A DNA stretch of 64,000 nucleotides from Shimia_B sp038525525 (lineage in GTDB: Bacteria > Pseudomonadota > Alphaproteobacteria > Rhodobacterales > Rhodobacteraceae), in assembly GCA_038525525.1 (NCBI GenBank), contig JBCBHO010000001.1, positions 434,001-498,000 of the forward strand, read 5' to 3'. Numbering within the stretch: the first letter of the stretch is position 1; each line of letters begins with the position of its first letter. The notes under the pieces are model-generated. The model ran no database searches, was not told the origin of the DNA, and was given only the letters and a program-made list of their open reading frames with translations. A program made the position numbers and the translations under genes. Shown here in pieces: positions 33,159 to 42,510 of the stretch.

Positions 33159-33330
33159 ACGCTCACTGGTAGCGCGGCATTTAGCGAAGGCCCCCGGTCG
33201 CCACAAGAGCATTTTTGCGCTTCCCGCGTTGAAGACCGCGAAAAAGGATTTCCTGCCCCGGGCGCGTGCCGGGCCGCCTGCGCCATGGCGTGCCCTTCCG
33301 CTCGCGGCGTCCCGCTGCTAGGCCACCGCC

Positions 33331-33993
33331 ATGGTCGAATGGCGCATCTCAGACAGGCCCGTCCCCTACGAGGAGGCGCTCACCGTGATGGAAGAGCGGC
33401 AAGCCGCCGTGCGTGACGGACGCGCCGAGGAGCTCGTCTGGTTTCTGGAGCATCCACCGCTCTATACCGCCGGCACCTCCGCGGATCCCAAGGACCTGCG
33501 GGAGCCCGACCGCTTTCCCGTCCACGCCGTCCATCGCGGCGGGCAATACACCTATCACGGGCCCGGACAGCGCGTGGTCTACCTGATGCTCGACGTGGCC
33601 GCGCGGGGCCGCGACGTGCGCCGCTTCGTGGAAGGGCTCGAGGCCTGGGTCGTGGACACGCTCGCGGAGTTCAACCTCGTGGGCCATATCCGCCCGGGCC
33701 GGGTCGGCGTCTGGATCGAACGGCCCGACAAGCCCCCTCTCTTCGATGGGCGCCCCGCGGAAGACAAGATCGCCGCCATCGGGATCAAGATGCGCCGCTG
33801 GGTAAGCGCCCACGGCATCTCGATCAATGTGGAGCCAGATCTGGCGCATTTCGACGGGATCGTGCCCTGCGGCATCGCCGAACACGGGGTCACGAGCCTT
33901 GTCGATCTCGGCCTGCCCGTGACGATGGCCGACCTCGACGCGGCCCTCATGAAGACATTCGAGCGTGCCCTTCCTGCCTCTGCCGCAGCGTAA
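33331..33993 (+). CDS. lipB: Octanoyl-[ACP]:protein octanoyltransferase
   Basis: A 220-residue enzyme that moves octanoyl from ACP to lipoyl domains, the first step of lipoate synthesis. It has the RGGQYTYHGPGQ substrate loop (about 69-80), the catalytic Lys in AAIGIKMRRWVSAHG (about 148-162), and the catalytic Cys in IVPCGI (about 173-178). Length is normal for LipB. A second lipoate-type ligase gene lies 360 bp upstream on the other strand, across tRNA-Leu. Confidence 0.93.
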   Translation: MVEWRISDRPVPYEEALTVMEERQAAVRDGRAEELVWFLEHPPLYTAGTSADPKDLREPDRFPVHAVHRGGQYTYHGPGQRVVYLMLDVAARGRDVRRFVEGLEAWVVDTLAEFNLVGHIRPGRVGVWIERPDKPPLFDGRPAEDKIAAIGIKMRRWVSAHGISINVEPDLAHFDGIVPCGIAEHGVTSLVDLGLPVTMADLDAALMKTFERALPASAAA

Positions 33994-34067
33994 ATTCCAA
34001 GCCACATTCCCCGGGCGCGGGCGGTGCGATAAAAGCCCCGCAACAAGAACGAAAAACGGGGAGAATT

Positions 34068-35801
34068 ATGGGGACCACCGACAAGCCTTGGACGTCCTAC
34101 TATGGGCCCGGTGTCCGAACGGATATCGACGCGGCCTCCTACCGCAACCTGGCTGACCTGATCAGCTCCGCCTCCGACACCTACGGCAAGGCCAAGGCCT
34201 TCACCGCCTGCCTGCCCAACGGGATGAACGGATCGCTGAGCTTTCGCCAGATCGATGCGATGTCGGACGCTTTCGCCGTTTACCTGCGCGAGGTGGCGGG
34301 GCTCTCTGCAGGCGACCGGGTCGCAGTGCAGATGCCCAACTGCCTGAGCTTCCCCGTCGCGGCCTTCGGCATCTTCAAGGCAGGCTGCGTGCTGGTGAAC
34401 GTCAATCCGCTCTACACAACCGAGGAGATGGCCAAGCAGTTCGAGGATGCCGAGCCCCACGCGCTCGTCATCATGGACCTCTTCGCCGACAAGATCCCCG
34501 GCGCCACCAAGGGCCACCCGATCCCCAACATCATCGTGACCCGCGTGGCCGAATTCTTCCCCGCCGCGCCGCGCGGCATCGTGGGCCTCGTGCAGCGTTA
34601 CTGGGACCGCTCAATCCCCGAGATCACGGTGGCCCATATCCGGCTGCCAGCCGCCCTCGCCGCGGGCCGCGCGATCATCAAGGAAGGCCGCGTGGAGGCT
34701 CACGCCTACCATCAATCCGTCGCGCTCGAAGACCTCGCCGTGCTGCAATACACGGGCGGCACCACCGGTGTCGCCAAGGGCGCCATGCTCACCCACGGCA
34801 ACCTCATCTTCAACATGGAGCAATCCATGGAGCTGCTGGCGGGCGACATGGAGAAGGGCAAAGAGGTGATCCTCACTGCGCTCCCGCTCTACCACATCTT
34901 CGCCTTCACGGTGAATATGCTGGCCTTCTACTGGCTGGGCGCGCGCAACATCCTCATTCCCAATCCGCGCCCGCTTTCGAACCTCAAGAGGGCCTTCGAG
35001 AACTACAAGATCACCTGGATGAGCGGCGTGAACACGCTCTTCAACGGGCTCACCAACGAGGTCTGGTTCCAGGACACGCCACCCAAGCACCTCAAATTCG
35101 CGGGCGCGGGCGGCATGGCCTTGCAATCCTCGGTCGCCAAGCGCTGGCAGGAGGTGACGGGCACCGAGGTCGTGCAAGGCTACGGCCTCACCGAGACCTC
35201 CCCGGTCCTGACCTTCGAGCCGTTCGGCAAGGCACGCGAGGGCACGATCGGCGTGCCGGTGCCCTCCACCGACGTCGTGCTCATGGATGAAGAGGGAAAG
35301 CCCGCAGCCAAGGGCGAACGCGGCGAGATAGCCGCCAAGGGCCCCCAGATCATGAAGGGCTACTGGAGAAAGCCGGAGGAGACCGCCAAGGTCATGGTGG
35401 GAGACTACTTCCTCACCGGCGATATCGGCACCATGGACGAGGACGGCTATTTCCGCATCGTCGACCGAAAGAAAGACATGGTCGTCGTCTCCGGCTTCAA
35501 CGTCTACCCCAACGAGGTGGAAGACGTGCTCGCCGCCCATCCCGGCATCCTCGAGGCCGCCGTCATCGGCGTGCCGGACGGGGCCACGGGCGAGGCGGTG
35601 AAGGCCTTCCTCGTCGCCTCCGACAAAGGCCTCACGCAGGACGCCATCCGCGCCTACTGCAAGGAGCACCTCACCTCCTACAAGGTGCCCCGCATCGTGG
35701 AATTCCGCGAGGAGCTGCCGAAATCCAACGTCGGCAAGATCCTGAGAAAAGACCTGCGCGCCGAGGAACTCGCCCGCGCCGCAAATATCGCCGCGGAGTG
35801 A
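34068..35801 (+). CDS. Long-chain acyl-CoA synthetase (FadD-like)
   Basis: A 577-residue AMP-forming ligase. It has the phosphate-binding YTGGTTGVAKGAML (about 226-239), YGLTETSPV (about 373-381), the YFLTGDIGTMDEDGYFRIVDRKKDM block (about 448-470, read as TGDIG and DRKKDM) and C-terminal Lys in KSNVGKILRKDL. It activates fatty acids to acyl-CoA for beta-oxidation or lipid synthesis. GGGGAG precedes ATG 34068. The BASS-type transporter follows 6 bp after the stop, so the two are probably co-transcribed. Confidence 0.92.
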   Translation: MGTTDKPWTSYYGPGVRTDIDAASYRNLADLISSASDTYGKAKAFTACLPNGMNGSLSFRQIDAMSDAFAVYLREVAGLSAGDRVAVQMPNCLSFPVAAFGIFKAGCVLVNVNPLYTTEEMAKQFEDAEPHALVIMDLFADKIPGATKGHPIPNIIVTRVAEFFPAAPRGIVGLVQRYWDRSIPEITVAHIRLPAALAAGRAIIKEGRVEAHAYHQSVALEDLAVLQYTGGTTGVAKGAMLTHGNLIFNMEQSMELLAGDMEKGKEVILTALPLYHIFAFTVNMLAFYWLGARNILIPNPRPLSNLKRAFENYKITWMSGVNTLFNGLTNEVWFQDTPPKHLKFAGAGGMALQSSVAKRWQEVTGTEVVQGYGLTETSPVLTFEPFGKAREGTIGVPVPSTDVVLMDEEGKPAAKGERGEIAAKGPQIMKGYWRKPEETAKVMVGDYFLTGDIGTMDEDGYFRIVDRKKDMVVVSGFNVYPNEVEDVLAAHPGILEAAVIGVPDGATGEAVKAFLVASDKGLTQDAIRAYCKEHLTSYKVPRIVEFREELPKSNVGKILRKDLRAEELARAANIAAE

Positions 35802-35807
35802 CGCCAG

Positions 35808-36689
35808 ATGGTCGATGAAACAACACAGACCCTGCTGGGGATCATGGTGGGGGTCATCATGCTGGGCCTCGGTGCCTCGCTGACCCCGCGGGATTTCCTG
35901 CTCGCGCTGAAGCGCCCCCAGGGCCTCCTCATCGGGGTGGCCTCGCAATACGGGATCATGCCGCTTCTGGGCTACCTCTTCGTGACCTTCCTCGTGGTGC
36001 CGGAATCGATCGCTCTCGGCATCCTGCTCATGGCCTGTATGCCGGGCGGGACGACGTCTAACGTCTTCACCTATTTCTCTAAGGGCAACCTCGCGCTCTC
36101 GCTCCTGATGACGGTGACCTCGACGGCCACGGGCATAATTCTCATCCCGATCATCCTCGTGGTCTATGCCGCGGCCGCCGATATCGAGATCCCGAGGGAG
36201 GACATCATCTCCGTCCTCGCCGTGCTCCTCGTGCCCGTGGCGCTGGGCATGACCATCCGCAAGCTCAACGCCAACGTGGGTGCGGTGATGGAATTCTGTG
36301 GCTCCCTTCTCGGCGCGTTCTTCATCATCTTCATCGCTGCGACGTGGATTCCGCAGAACTGGCAGTTCCTGCTGGGGACAAGCGCGGCTACCTACACGGC
36401 GGCCATCGGGCTCGGCGTGGTGGGGATCACGCTGGGCTATGTCTTCGCCACGGTGCTCCGGCTCCACCCGAGGAACGCGCGGACCGTGGCGCTTGAGACA
36501 GGCATCCAGAACGGCCCGCTCGCCATCGCCATCGTCGTCTTCGCTTTCCCGCCCGAGGAGCAGCAGGCGATCATGGCCGTGCCAGCGCTCTACTCGCTCT
36601 TCATCGTGATGGTCTCGACGGCGGTCACCTTCATCTTCCGGCGCGCCAATACCGCGGCGGAGCAAAAGATGCCCGATAGCCTCTTATAG
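35808..36689 (+). CDS. Bile acid:sodium symporter (BASS) family transporter
   Basis: This 293-residue protein has nine to ten helices. MACMPGGTTSNVFTYFSKGN (about 74-93) is the conserved discontinuous-helix motif of the family. VALETGIQNGPLAIAIV (about 227-243, matching the E-x-G-x-Q-N/A motif) forms the sodium and substrate site. Bacterial members carry organic anions such as pantoate or 2-keto acids. It lies 6 bp after the acyl-CoA ligase gene, so a carboxylate substrate is plausible. Confidence 0.87.
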   Translation: MVDETTQTLLGIMVGVIMLGLGASLTPRDFLLALKRPQGLLIGVASQYGIMPLLGYLFVTFLVVPESIALGILLMACMPGGTTSNVFTYFSKGNLALSLLMTVTSTATGIILIPIILVVYAAAADIEIPREDIISVLAVLLVPVALGMTIRKLNANVGAVMEFCGSLLGAFFIIFIAATWIPQNWQFLLGTSAATYTAAIGLGVVGITLGYVFATVLRLHPRNARTVALETGIQNGPLAIAIVVFAFPPEEQQAIMAVPALYSLFIVMVSTAVTFIFRRANTAAEQKMPDSLL

Positions 36690-36699
36690 GCTGTGGCAA

Positions 36700-36735
36700 G
36701 ATGCGGGGGCTCACGGGTGTGAGGGCCCCCGCATC
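36700..36735. terminator. Strong hairpin after the BASS gene
   Basis: GATGCGGGGGC (36700-36710) and GCCCCCGCATC (36725-36735) are perfect 11-bp arms around a 14-nt loop. It starts 11 bp after the BASS stop. No T-tract follows, so it may be a weak or Rho-assisted terminator or an mRNA-stabilising hairpin. Confidence 0.55.
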
Positions 36736-36752
36736 ACATCGAAAGGCGCGCC

Positions 36753-37601
36753 ATGCTCTGCAGGATCGGTGAGGTCGAGGTCTGGCGCCTTTTGGATATC
36801 CTCGGGCCGTTCCTCGCGCCCGAGGAGCTCTTTCCCAACGCGGGGCCGGATGTGGCGCGCCTCATCGAGGAGGACGCCCCCGGCAGTATCTGCCCCGAGA
36901 CAGGACGCCTCATCCTCCCAGTTCAGGGCTTCCTGCTCAAGACGCCGACGGCCAACGTCCTCGTGGATAGCTGCGTGGGCAACGACAAGGACCTGCCCCG
37001 CCTCCCCGCCTGGCACAAGCGCGCCGATGACCGCTTCCTTTCAGCGCTCGCAGCCGCGGGCCTTGCCCCGGGCGATGTCGATTACGTGCTCTGCACCCAT
37101 CTCCATGCCGATCACGTGGGATGGAACACGCGGCTGGTCGACGGGCGGTGGATCCCCACCTTTCCCAATGCGCGCTACCTGATGCCGGAGGCCGACGAGG
37201 CCCATCATCGCGAAAGCGGGAGCAGCCTCTACACCGAGAGCGTGCTACCGGTCATCGCCGCGGGCCAGGCGGAGCTCGTCTCCGGGCCCCACGCACTCGG
37301 CGCGGAGATCACTCTGCACCCCGCGCCGGGGCACACGGCGGGGCATTGCGCGATTCTCATCCGGAGCGGCGGGCGCGAAGCGCTCATCACCGGCGACGCC
37401 ATTCATTCGACCGCCCAGTGCCGCCACCCGCACTGGCACTTCAAGTTCGACAGCGACCCGGAGAAAGCCGAAGCCACCCGCAAGACGCTGCTCGCCGAGA
37501 CGGCGGAGGCGAGACGCCTCGTCCTCGGCAGCCACTTCACGCTGCCCTCGCTCGGTCATGTGGAGGCTAAGGGCGATGTCTTCCGTTGGAAACCGCTCTA
37601 G
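36753..37601 (+). CDS. Metallo-beta-lactamase-fold hydrolase
   Basis: The 282-residue protein has THLHADHVGWN (about 113-123), the metal-binding H-x-H-x-D-H motif, PGHTAGHCAIL (about 194-204), and ITGDAIHS (about 214-221) with the bridging Asp. This layout matches the lactonase/YtnP-like MBL subgroup, some of which degrade acyl-homoserine lactones. That activity cannot be deduced here. It stands alone behind the hairpin at 36700, with AAGG upstream of ATG 36753. Confidence 0.85.
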   Translation: MLCRIGEVEVWRLLDILGPFLAPEELFPNAGPDVARLIEEDAPGSICPETGRLILPVQGFLLKTPTANVLVDSCVGNDKDLPRLPAWHKRADDRFLSALAAAGLAPGDVDYVLCTHLHADHVGWNTRLVDGRWIPTFPNARYLMPEADEAHHRESGSSLYTESVLPVIAAGQAELVSGPHALGAEITLHPAPGHTAGHCAILIRSGGREALITGDAIHSTAQCRHPHWHFKFDSDPEKAEATRKTLLAETAEARRLVLGSHFTLPSLGHVEAKGDVFRWKPL

Positions 37602-37727
37602 GCGGGGCCTGGCGGCCACGATCTCGCCGCACCAGGGAGGCAATTTGGCCGTGCTCTCCACCTAGTGTTGCGCCGGCCGGTGGACGCAGGAGCCCCCGCG
37701 CCCGCCGTAAGCAGCATTGGAGCGCGC

Positions 37728-38162
37728 ATGTTCGGACCCGTCGTCGTGACCGTACTGGTCGTATTCATCCTCGATATGTTTTTTCCGACCATGGAGATCA
37801 CCGTTTCGGGCTTCACGGTGCAAGCCTCGTATCTCTTCGTCCTCTTCATGGGCGGCCTCTGCGGCGGCGCGCGCTTTGTCTACCTTCGAGCCCGCCCCAT
37901 GGAGATCGGGGAGAAGGTCTACGCTGTCGTCCTCTCCTATCTCCTCGTGACCCTCATCCCGCTCGCGATCTTCGGGCTCTTCGTCTACGTCGCGCGTGAC
38001 GAGCCCTCTGTGGCCCAGCTCTTCGAGATCGACACCACCGCAGGCGACTGGATAGGCTTTCTCGCCGGATATGTTGGGGTCGATATCGTGCCCAACCTCG
38101 TGACCCTTTACATCGCGATGTCACTGCCGAAGCTCGTCTCCCCTGCCCGTCACTACAGCTAG
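37728..38162 (+). CDS. Hypothetical integral membrane protein
   Basis: A 144-residue protein with four likely helices (about 3-22, 28-48, 63-88 and 110-134). It has no Cys pair or other catalytic motif that I recognise. ATG 37728 starts just before the first helix; a longer frame from 37665 adds unlikely residues. It lies between the MBL and ctaD genes on the same strand, 126 bp after the first and 216 bp before the second. Function is unknown. Confidence 0.5.
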   Translation: MFGPVVVTVLVVFILDMFFPTMEITVSGFTVQASYLFVLFMGGLCGGARFVYLRARPMEIGEKVYAVVLSYLLVTLIPLAIFGLFVYVARDEPSVAQLFEIDTTAGDWIGFLAGYVGVDIVPNLVTLYIAMSLPKLVSPARHYS

Positions 38163-38377
38163 GCGGCAGGGCCGGGGACGCTTACGGAGACATACGCTCA
38201 GTTCACGGGATGTGTCTCGCGCTTCTCTGGGCGGCAGTCGGCCCGCTTGCTGCGCGGTTCTGCCGCGCTTGAGGCGGAACGCCGCGTTGCGTGCCACAGC
38301 ATACAGCGGCTAGAGGTGTCTTGACGAAGGCGGGTCCAGCGCTAGCGCGCCCGTCCGCAAGAATCGAGGGAACACGA

Positions 38378-40054
38378 ATGGCAGACGCAGCCGTCCACGG
38401 ACACGAGCACGAAGACACGCGGGGCTTCTTCACCCGCTGGTTCATGTCCACCAACCACAAAGACATCGGCATTCTTTACCTGTTGGTGGGCGGCCTGACG
38501 GGCTTCATCTCCGTCGCCTTCACCGTCTACATGCGCCTGGAGCTCATGGATCCCGGCGTGCAGTACATGTGCATGGAAGGCGCGCGCTTCTTCTCCGCTG
38601 CCTCGATCGAGAATTGCACGCCCAACGGCCACCTCTGGAACGTCATCATCACGGCCCACGGCATCCTGATGATGTTCTTTGTCGTGATCCCCGCGCTGTT
38701 CGGCGGATTTGGCAACTATTTCATGCCCTTGCAGATCGGCGCGCCGGACATGGCCTTCCCGCGGCTCAACAATCTGAGCTTCTGGATGTATGTCGCGGGC
38801 ACCTCGCTTGCCGTGGCCTCGGTCTTTGCGCCGGGCGGCAATGACCAGGCGGGCTCCGGCGTGGGCTGGGTGCTCTACCCGCCGCTTTCGGTGAACGAGG
38901 GCGGCATGTCCATGGATCTCGCGATCTTCGCCGTGCACCTCTCGGGCGCGTCGTCGATCCTCGGCGCCATCAACATGATCACGACCTTCCTGAACATGCG
39001 CGCGCCGGGCATGACACTCTTCAAGGTGCCGCTCTTCGCGTGGTCGATCTTCATCACCTCGTGGCTGATCCTCCTAGCCCTTCCCGTCCTCGCTGGCGCC
39101 ATCACGATGCTCCTCACGGACCGCAATTTCGGCACGACTTTCTTCGATCCCTCGGGCGGCGGTGACCCCGTGCTCTACCAGCACATCCTGTGGTTCTTCG
39201 GCCACCCGGAAGTCTACATCGTGATCCTGCCGGGCTTCGGCATCATCTCCCACGTGATCGCCACGTTCAGCCGCAAGCCTGTCTTCGGCTACCTGCCCAT
39301 GGTCTGGGCGCTCGTGGCCATCGGCGTGCTCGGCTTCGTCGTCTGGGCGCACCACATGTACACGGTGGGCATGAGCCTCACGCAGCAATCCTACTTCATG
39401 CTGGCGACGATGGTGATCGCGGTGCCCACGGGCGTGAAGATCTTCTCCTGGATCGCGACGATGTGGGGCGGCTCCATCGAGTTCAAGACACCCATGGTCT
39501 TTGCCATCGGCTTCGTCTTCATGTTCACGGTGGGCGGTGTCACGGGCATCGTGCTCAGCCAGGCGGGCGTGGACCGCGCCTATCACGACACCTACTACGT
39601 CGTTGCGCATTTCCACTACGTCATGGCCATCGGTGCGGCCTTTGCCATCTTCGCGGGCTGCTACTTCTACGTGCCCAAGATGGCGGGCCGGATGTACCCC
39701 GAATGGGCCGGTCACCTGCATTTCTGGATGTTCTTCATCGGCACGAACCTGACCTTCTTCCCGCAGCACTTCCTCGGGCGTCAGGGCATGCCGCGCCGCT
39801 ACATCGACTACCCGGAGGCCTTCGCCTACTGGAACTGGTGGTCCTCGATTGGCGCCTTCCTGAGCTTTGCCTCGTTCCTCTTCTTCATCGGGATCATGGC
39901 CTACACCGTCTTTGCCGGCCGCCGCGTGACCGAGAACAACCCCTGGAACGAATGGGCCGACACGCTCGAGTGGACGCTGCCCTCTCCGCCGCCGGAGCAC
40001 ACCTTCGAGACGCTCCCGAAGCAGTCGGAATGGGACAAGGGCCACGCGCACTGA
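38378..40054 (+). CDS. ctaD: Cytochrome c oxidase subunit I (aa3 type)
   Basis: The 558-residue protein has twelve helices. It shows GLTG and NHKDIG near the N-terminus and HGILMMFFVVIPALFGGFGN (about 93-112). FGHPEVYIVILPGFG (about 275-289) contains the CuB His and the cross-linked Tyr, HHMYTVG (about 326-332) holds two more CuB His, and VAHFHYVMAIGA (about 409-420) holds the heme His residues. It reduces oxygen to water and pumps protons in the inner membrane. Subunits II and III are not next to it, which is common in this group. A strong terminator follows. Confidence 0.95.
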   Translation: MADAAVHGHEHEDTRGFFTRWFMSTNHKDIGILYLLVGGLTGFISVAFTVYMRLELMDPGVQYMCMEGARFFSAASIENCTPNGHLWNVIITAHGILMMFFVVIPALFGGFGNYFMPLQIGAPDMAFPRLNNLSFWMYVAGTSLAVASVFAPGGNDQAGSGVGWVLYPPLSVNEGGMSMDLAIFAVHLSGASSILGAINMITTFLNMRAPGMTLFKVPLFAWSIFITSWLILLALPVLAGAITMLLTDRNFGTTFFDPSGGGDPVLYQHILWFFGHPEVYIVILPGFGIISHVIATFSRKPVFGYLPMVWALVAIGVLGFVVWAHHMYTVGMSLTQQSYFMLATMVIAVPTGVKIFSWIATMWGGSIEFKTPMVFAIGFVFMFTVGGVTGIVLSQAGVDRAYHDTYYVVAHFHYVMAIGAAFAIFAGCYFYVPKMAGRMYPEWAGHLHFWMFFIGTNLTFFPQHFLGRQGMPRRYIDYPEAFAYWNWWSSIGAFLSFASFLFFIGIMAYTVFAGRRVTENNPWNEWADTLEWTLPSPPPEHTFETLPKQSEWDKGHAH

Positions 40055-40067
40055 CCTCTCAAAACAA

Positions 40068-40100
40068 GGCCCGGGGCGCTCACATGCCCCGGGCCTTTTT
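40068..40100 (+). terminator. Rho-independent terminator of ctaD
   Basis: GGCCCGGGGC (40068-40077) pairs with GCCCCGGGCC (40086-40095) around an 8-nt loop, followed by TTTTT (40096-40100). It begins 13 bp after the ctaD stop. Confidence 0.9.
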
Positions 40101-40136
40101 CGTTCAACACCCTGCCGGCCTCGCGAGGCCTGATAG

Positions 40137-40634
40137 ATGCCCTACCGCTGGTCCCACACCGCCCCCGACACCGAAGAGCTCGAGCTATGGCCGCACCGCT
40201 CGCTCACGAAGCGCGGCTTCGTGTGGTTCATGGCGGCGACGATGGTGCTATGGTCGGTACCGCTCCTGTCGGTGCTGGGCACCGCGGCGCTCTGGTGGAT
40301 GCTGCCTTTCATCCTGCTGACCATCGGCGCGCTCTGGCTGCTGGTGAAACGCAACTACCGCGACGGCGACATGTCAGAGCGGCTCTCGATCACCCATGAC
40401 GACTGCCACCTGCACCGGGAGAACCCGCGCGGCCCCGCGCAGGACTGGCACTGCAACACGCACTGGGTCAGCGTCCAGATGCACGAGACGAACCCGCAGG
40501 TCCCCCACTACGTGACCCTGCGCGGCGCGGGGCGGGAGGTCGAGATCGGGGCCTTCCTCAGCGAGGACGAGCGCCTGACGCTCTTCGACGACCTTCAGCT
40601 GAGGTTGGCAGCGGCGAAGACGCTCGCGCCGTGA
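40137..40634 (+). CDS. DUF2244 membrane protein
   Basis: A 165-residue protein with two adjacent helices (about 30-70). The soluble C-terminal half has RLSITHDDCHLHRENPRGPAQ (read as LSITHDDCHLHRENP), NTHWVSVQMHE and ERLTLFDDLQLRL. DUF2244 genes lie close to cytochrome oxidase genes in Rhodobacterales; a role in oxidase assembly is an idea, not shown. It starts 37 bp after the ctaD terminator and converges with the YqeY gene. Confidence 0.82.
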   Translation: MPYRWSHTAPDTEELELWPHRSLTKRGFVWFMAATMVLWSVPLLSVLGTAALWWMLPFILLTIGALWLLVKRNYRDGDMSERLSITHDDCHLHRENPRGPAQDWHCNTHWVSVQMHETNPQVPHYVTLRGAGREVEIGAFLSEDERLTLFDDLQLRLAAAKTLAP

Positions 40635-40638
40635 GCGC

Positions 40639-41097
40639 CTAACCGAGCTTGGCCTTCACGAGCGGGCCCACTTTGCCGAAATCCATCCGACCGGTGAACT
40701 TCGATTTGAGCGCCCCCATCACGGGGCCCATGTCGCGCAGGCTTTCCGCGCCCACCTCTTCGATGGCCTCGGAGATGGCGGCCTCCGTCTCAGCCTCGTC
40801 GAGCTGGCGCGGCAGGTAGTCCTCGATGATGCCGATCTCCTGCAGCTCCTGCTCGGCAAGCTCGATGCGGCCGCCCTCCTCGTAGACACGCGCGCTCTCC
40901 TGGCGCTGCTTTACCATCTTGCCGAGGAGCGAGAGGATCTCGTCCTCGCCCACCTGGTCGCCGCGGCCTTCGGAGCGGGCGACGATGTCCTTTTCCTTGA
41001 GGGCGGCGTTGATGAGCCGGAGCGTGCTCAAGCGCTGGCTGTCCTTGGCTTTCATGGCGTCTTTGACGCCGTCACTGAGCCGGGAGCGCAGGTCCAT
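40639..41097 (-). CDS. GatB/YqeY-domain protein
   Basis: A 152-residue helical protein starting MDLRSRLSDGVKDAMKAKDS and containing LRLINAALKEKDI, the GatB/YqeY N-terminal motif. IIEDYLPRQLDEAE (about 90-103) and MGPVMGALKSKFTGRMDFG (about 122-140) come next. YqeY-like proteins resemble the tail domain of the amidotransferase GatB and may act on tRNA. ATG 41097 was chosen because the N-terminal motif starts there. It is divergent from carA, which starts 179 bp away, the usual roseobacter arrangement. Confidence 0.9.
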   Translation of the reverse strand: MDLRSRLSDGVKDAMKAKDSQRLSTLRLINAALKEKDIVARSEGRGDQVGEDEILSLLGKMVKQRQESARVYEEGGRIELAEQELQEIGIIEDYLPRQLDEAETEAAISEAIEEVGAESLRDMGPVMGALKSKFTGRMDFGKVGPLVKAKLG

Positions 41098-41275
41098 GGG
41101 TCTATCCTTCGATGCGGGTTGCTCGAGGCCGGAACATAGGGGGCCGGGGCGCGTAAAACAACGCAAGCGGCACCTTGACCCCACCGCGCCTCTTTTCTAC
41201 TCCCGTCCAAGTTTGCCCTCGGCGTACCATGAATTTTTGCAGGAATTCGTGCGCCCCCCGAGACAGGAGCGCCCG

Positions 41276-42439
41276 ATGTCCACACCCGCAAAGCCCACCG
41301 CCTGCCTCGTCCTCGCCGACGGCACGATCTTCTACGGCCAAGGCTTCGGCGCCACGGGCCAGACGGAGGCCGAGCTCTGCTTCAACACCGCCATGACCGG
41401 CTACCAGGAGATCATGACCGACCCCTCCTATGCCGGCCAGATCGTGACCTTCACCTTCCCCCATATCGGCAATGTCGGCGTGAACCCCGACGATGACGAG
41501 ACCGCGGATCCGGTGGCAGCGGGCATGGTCGTGAAATGGGATGTGACCGACCCGTCGAACTGGCGCGCCGCCGAAAGGCTCGATGCCTGGCTCGCCAAGC
41601 GGGGCCGGATCGGCGTCGGCGGGGTGGACACCCGCCGCCTCACCCGTGCCATCCGGAACCAGGGCGCGCCCCACGTCGCCATGGCCCATGATCCCAACGG
41701 TAAGTTCGATATCGAGGCGCTGCTGAAGGCCGCCCGCGCCTTTCCCGGGCTCGAGGGCCGCGACCTCGCCAAGGACGTCACCTGCGCGCAATCCTACCGC
41801 TGGGAAGAGATGCGCTGGGCCTGGCCCGAGGGCTATGCCCGCGTCGCCGATCCCAAGCACAAGGTCGTCGCCATCGATTACGGCGCAAAGCGCAATATCC
41901 TGCGTTGCCTCGCCTCCGCGGGCTGTGACGTGACGGTGCTGCCAGCGACGGCCACCGCCGAAGACGTGCTCGCGCTCGAACCCGATGGCCTTTTCCTGTC
42001 GAACGGCCCCGGAGATCCCGCGGCGACAGGCGTCTATGCCGTGCCGATGATCCAGCAGGTGATGGAGGCCTCCGACATGCCGGTCTTCGGCATCTGCCTC
42101 GGGCACCAGATGCTCGCGCTGGCCCTCGGCGCGAAGACCATCAAGATGAACCACGGCCATCACGGCGCGAACCATCCCGTCAAGGATATCGAAACCGGAA
42201 AGGTGGAGATCACGAGCATGAACCACGGCTTCACCGTGGACAGCCAGACCCTGCCCGAGGGGGTCATGGAAACCCATGTGAGTCTCTTCGACGGGTCGAA
42301 TTGCGGAATTCGGCTGAAGGACCGCCCGGTCTACTCCGTGCAGTATCATCCGGAGGCATCTCCCGGGCCGCAGGACAGCTTCTACCTTTTTGAGCGCTTT
42401 GCGGCTGCCATGGACGGCGCGGACGCCTTCGCCCGCTAA
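41276..42439 (+). CDS. carA: Carbamoyl-phosphate synthase small subunit
   Basis: The 387-residue glutaminase subunit supplies ammonia to the large subunit for arginine and pyrimidine synthesis. N-terminal ADGTIFYGQGFGATG is followed by FNTAMTGYQE. The class I amidotransferase domain (about 200-380) has the catalytic Cys in VFGICLGHQM (about 275-284) and His/Glu in YHPEASPGP (about 361-369). ACAGGAGCG precedes ATG 41276. carB is not in the window. The intergenic CtrA-type box follows the stop. Confidence 0.95.
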   Translation: MSTPAKPTACLVLADGTIFYGQGFGATGQTEAELCFNTAMTGYQEIMTDPSYAGQIVTFTFPHIGNVGVNPDDDETADPVAAGMVVKWDVTDPSNWRAAERLDAWLAKRGRIGVGGVDTRRLTRAIRNQGAPHVAMAHDPNGKFDIEALLKAARAFPGLEGRDLAKDVTCAQSYRWEEMRWAWPEGYARVADPKHKVVAIDYGAKRNILRCLASAGCDVTVLPATATAEDVLALEPDGLFLSNGPGDPAATGVYAVPMIQQVMEASDMPVFGICLGHQMLALALGAKTIKMNHGHHGANHPVKDIETGKVEITSMNHGFTVDSQTLPEGVMETHVSLFDGSNCGIRLKDRPVYSVQYHPEASPGPQDSFYLFERFAAAMDGADAFAR

Positions 42440-42453
42440 CGACTGATTAACCA

Positions 42454-42469
42454 TTAACGTCCCATTAAC
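42454..42469 (+). promoter_or_regulatory. CtrA-type binding box
   Basis: TTAACGTCCCATTAAC has TTAA, seven spacer bases and TTAAC, matching the alphaproteobacterial CtrA consensus TTAA-N7-TTAAC exactly. Another TTAA lies 3 bases before it (42447-42450). It ends 42 bp before the glycosyltransferase start. Confidence 0.7.
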
Positions 42470-42510
42470 CCGCCCCGCGCTACGAAGGCGCAGGAAGAGG
42501 GGAATGGATC

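Noticed and set aside
34611..36665. 684-codon open frame on the minus strand
   Set aside because: It lies wholly opposite the acyl-CoA ligase and BASS genes, has no domain motif and is rich in His, Arg and Asp, as expected for an antisense shadow in high-GC DNA.
38163..38377. Possible small gene or leader upstream of ctaD
   Set aside because: Short frames there lack ribosome sites and coding-like composition; nothing specific could be supported.
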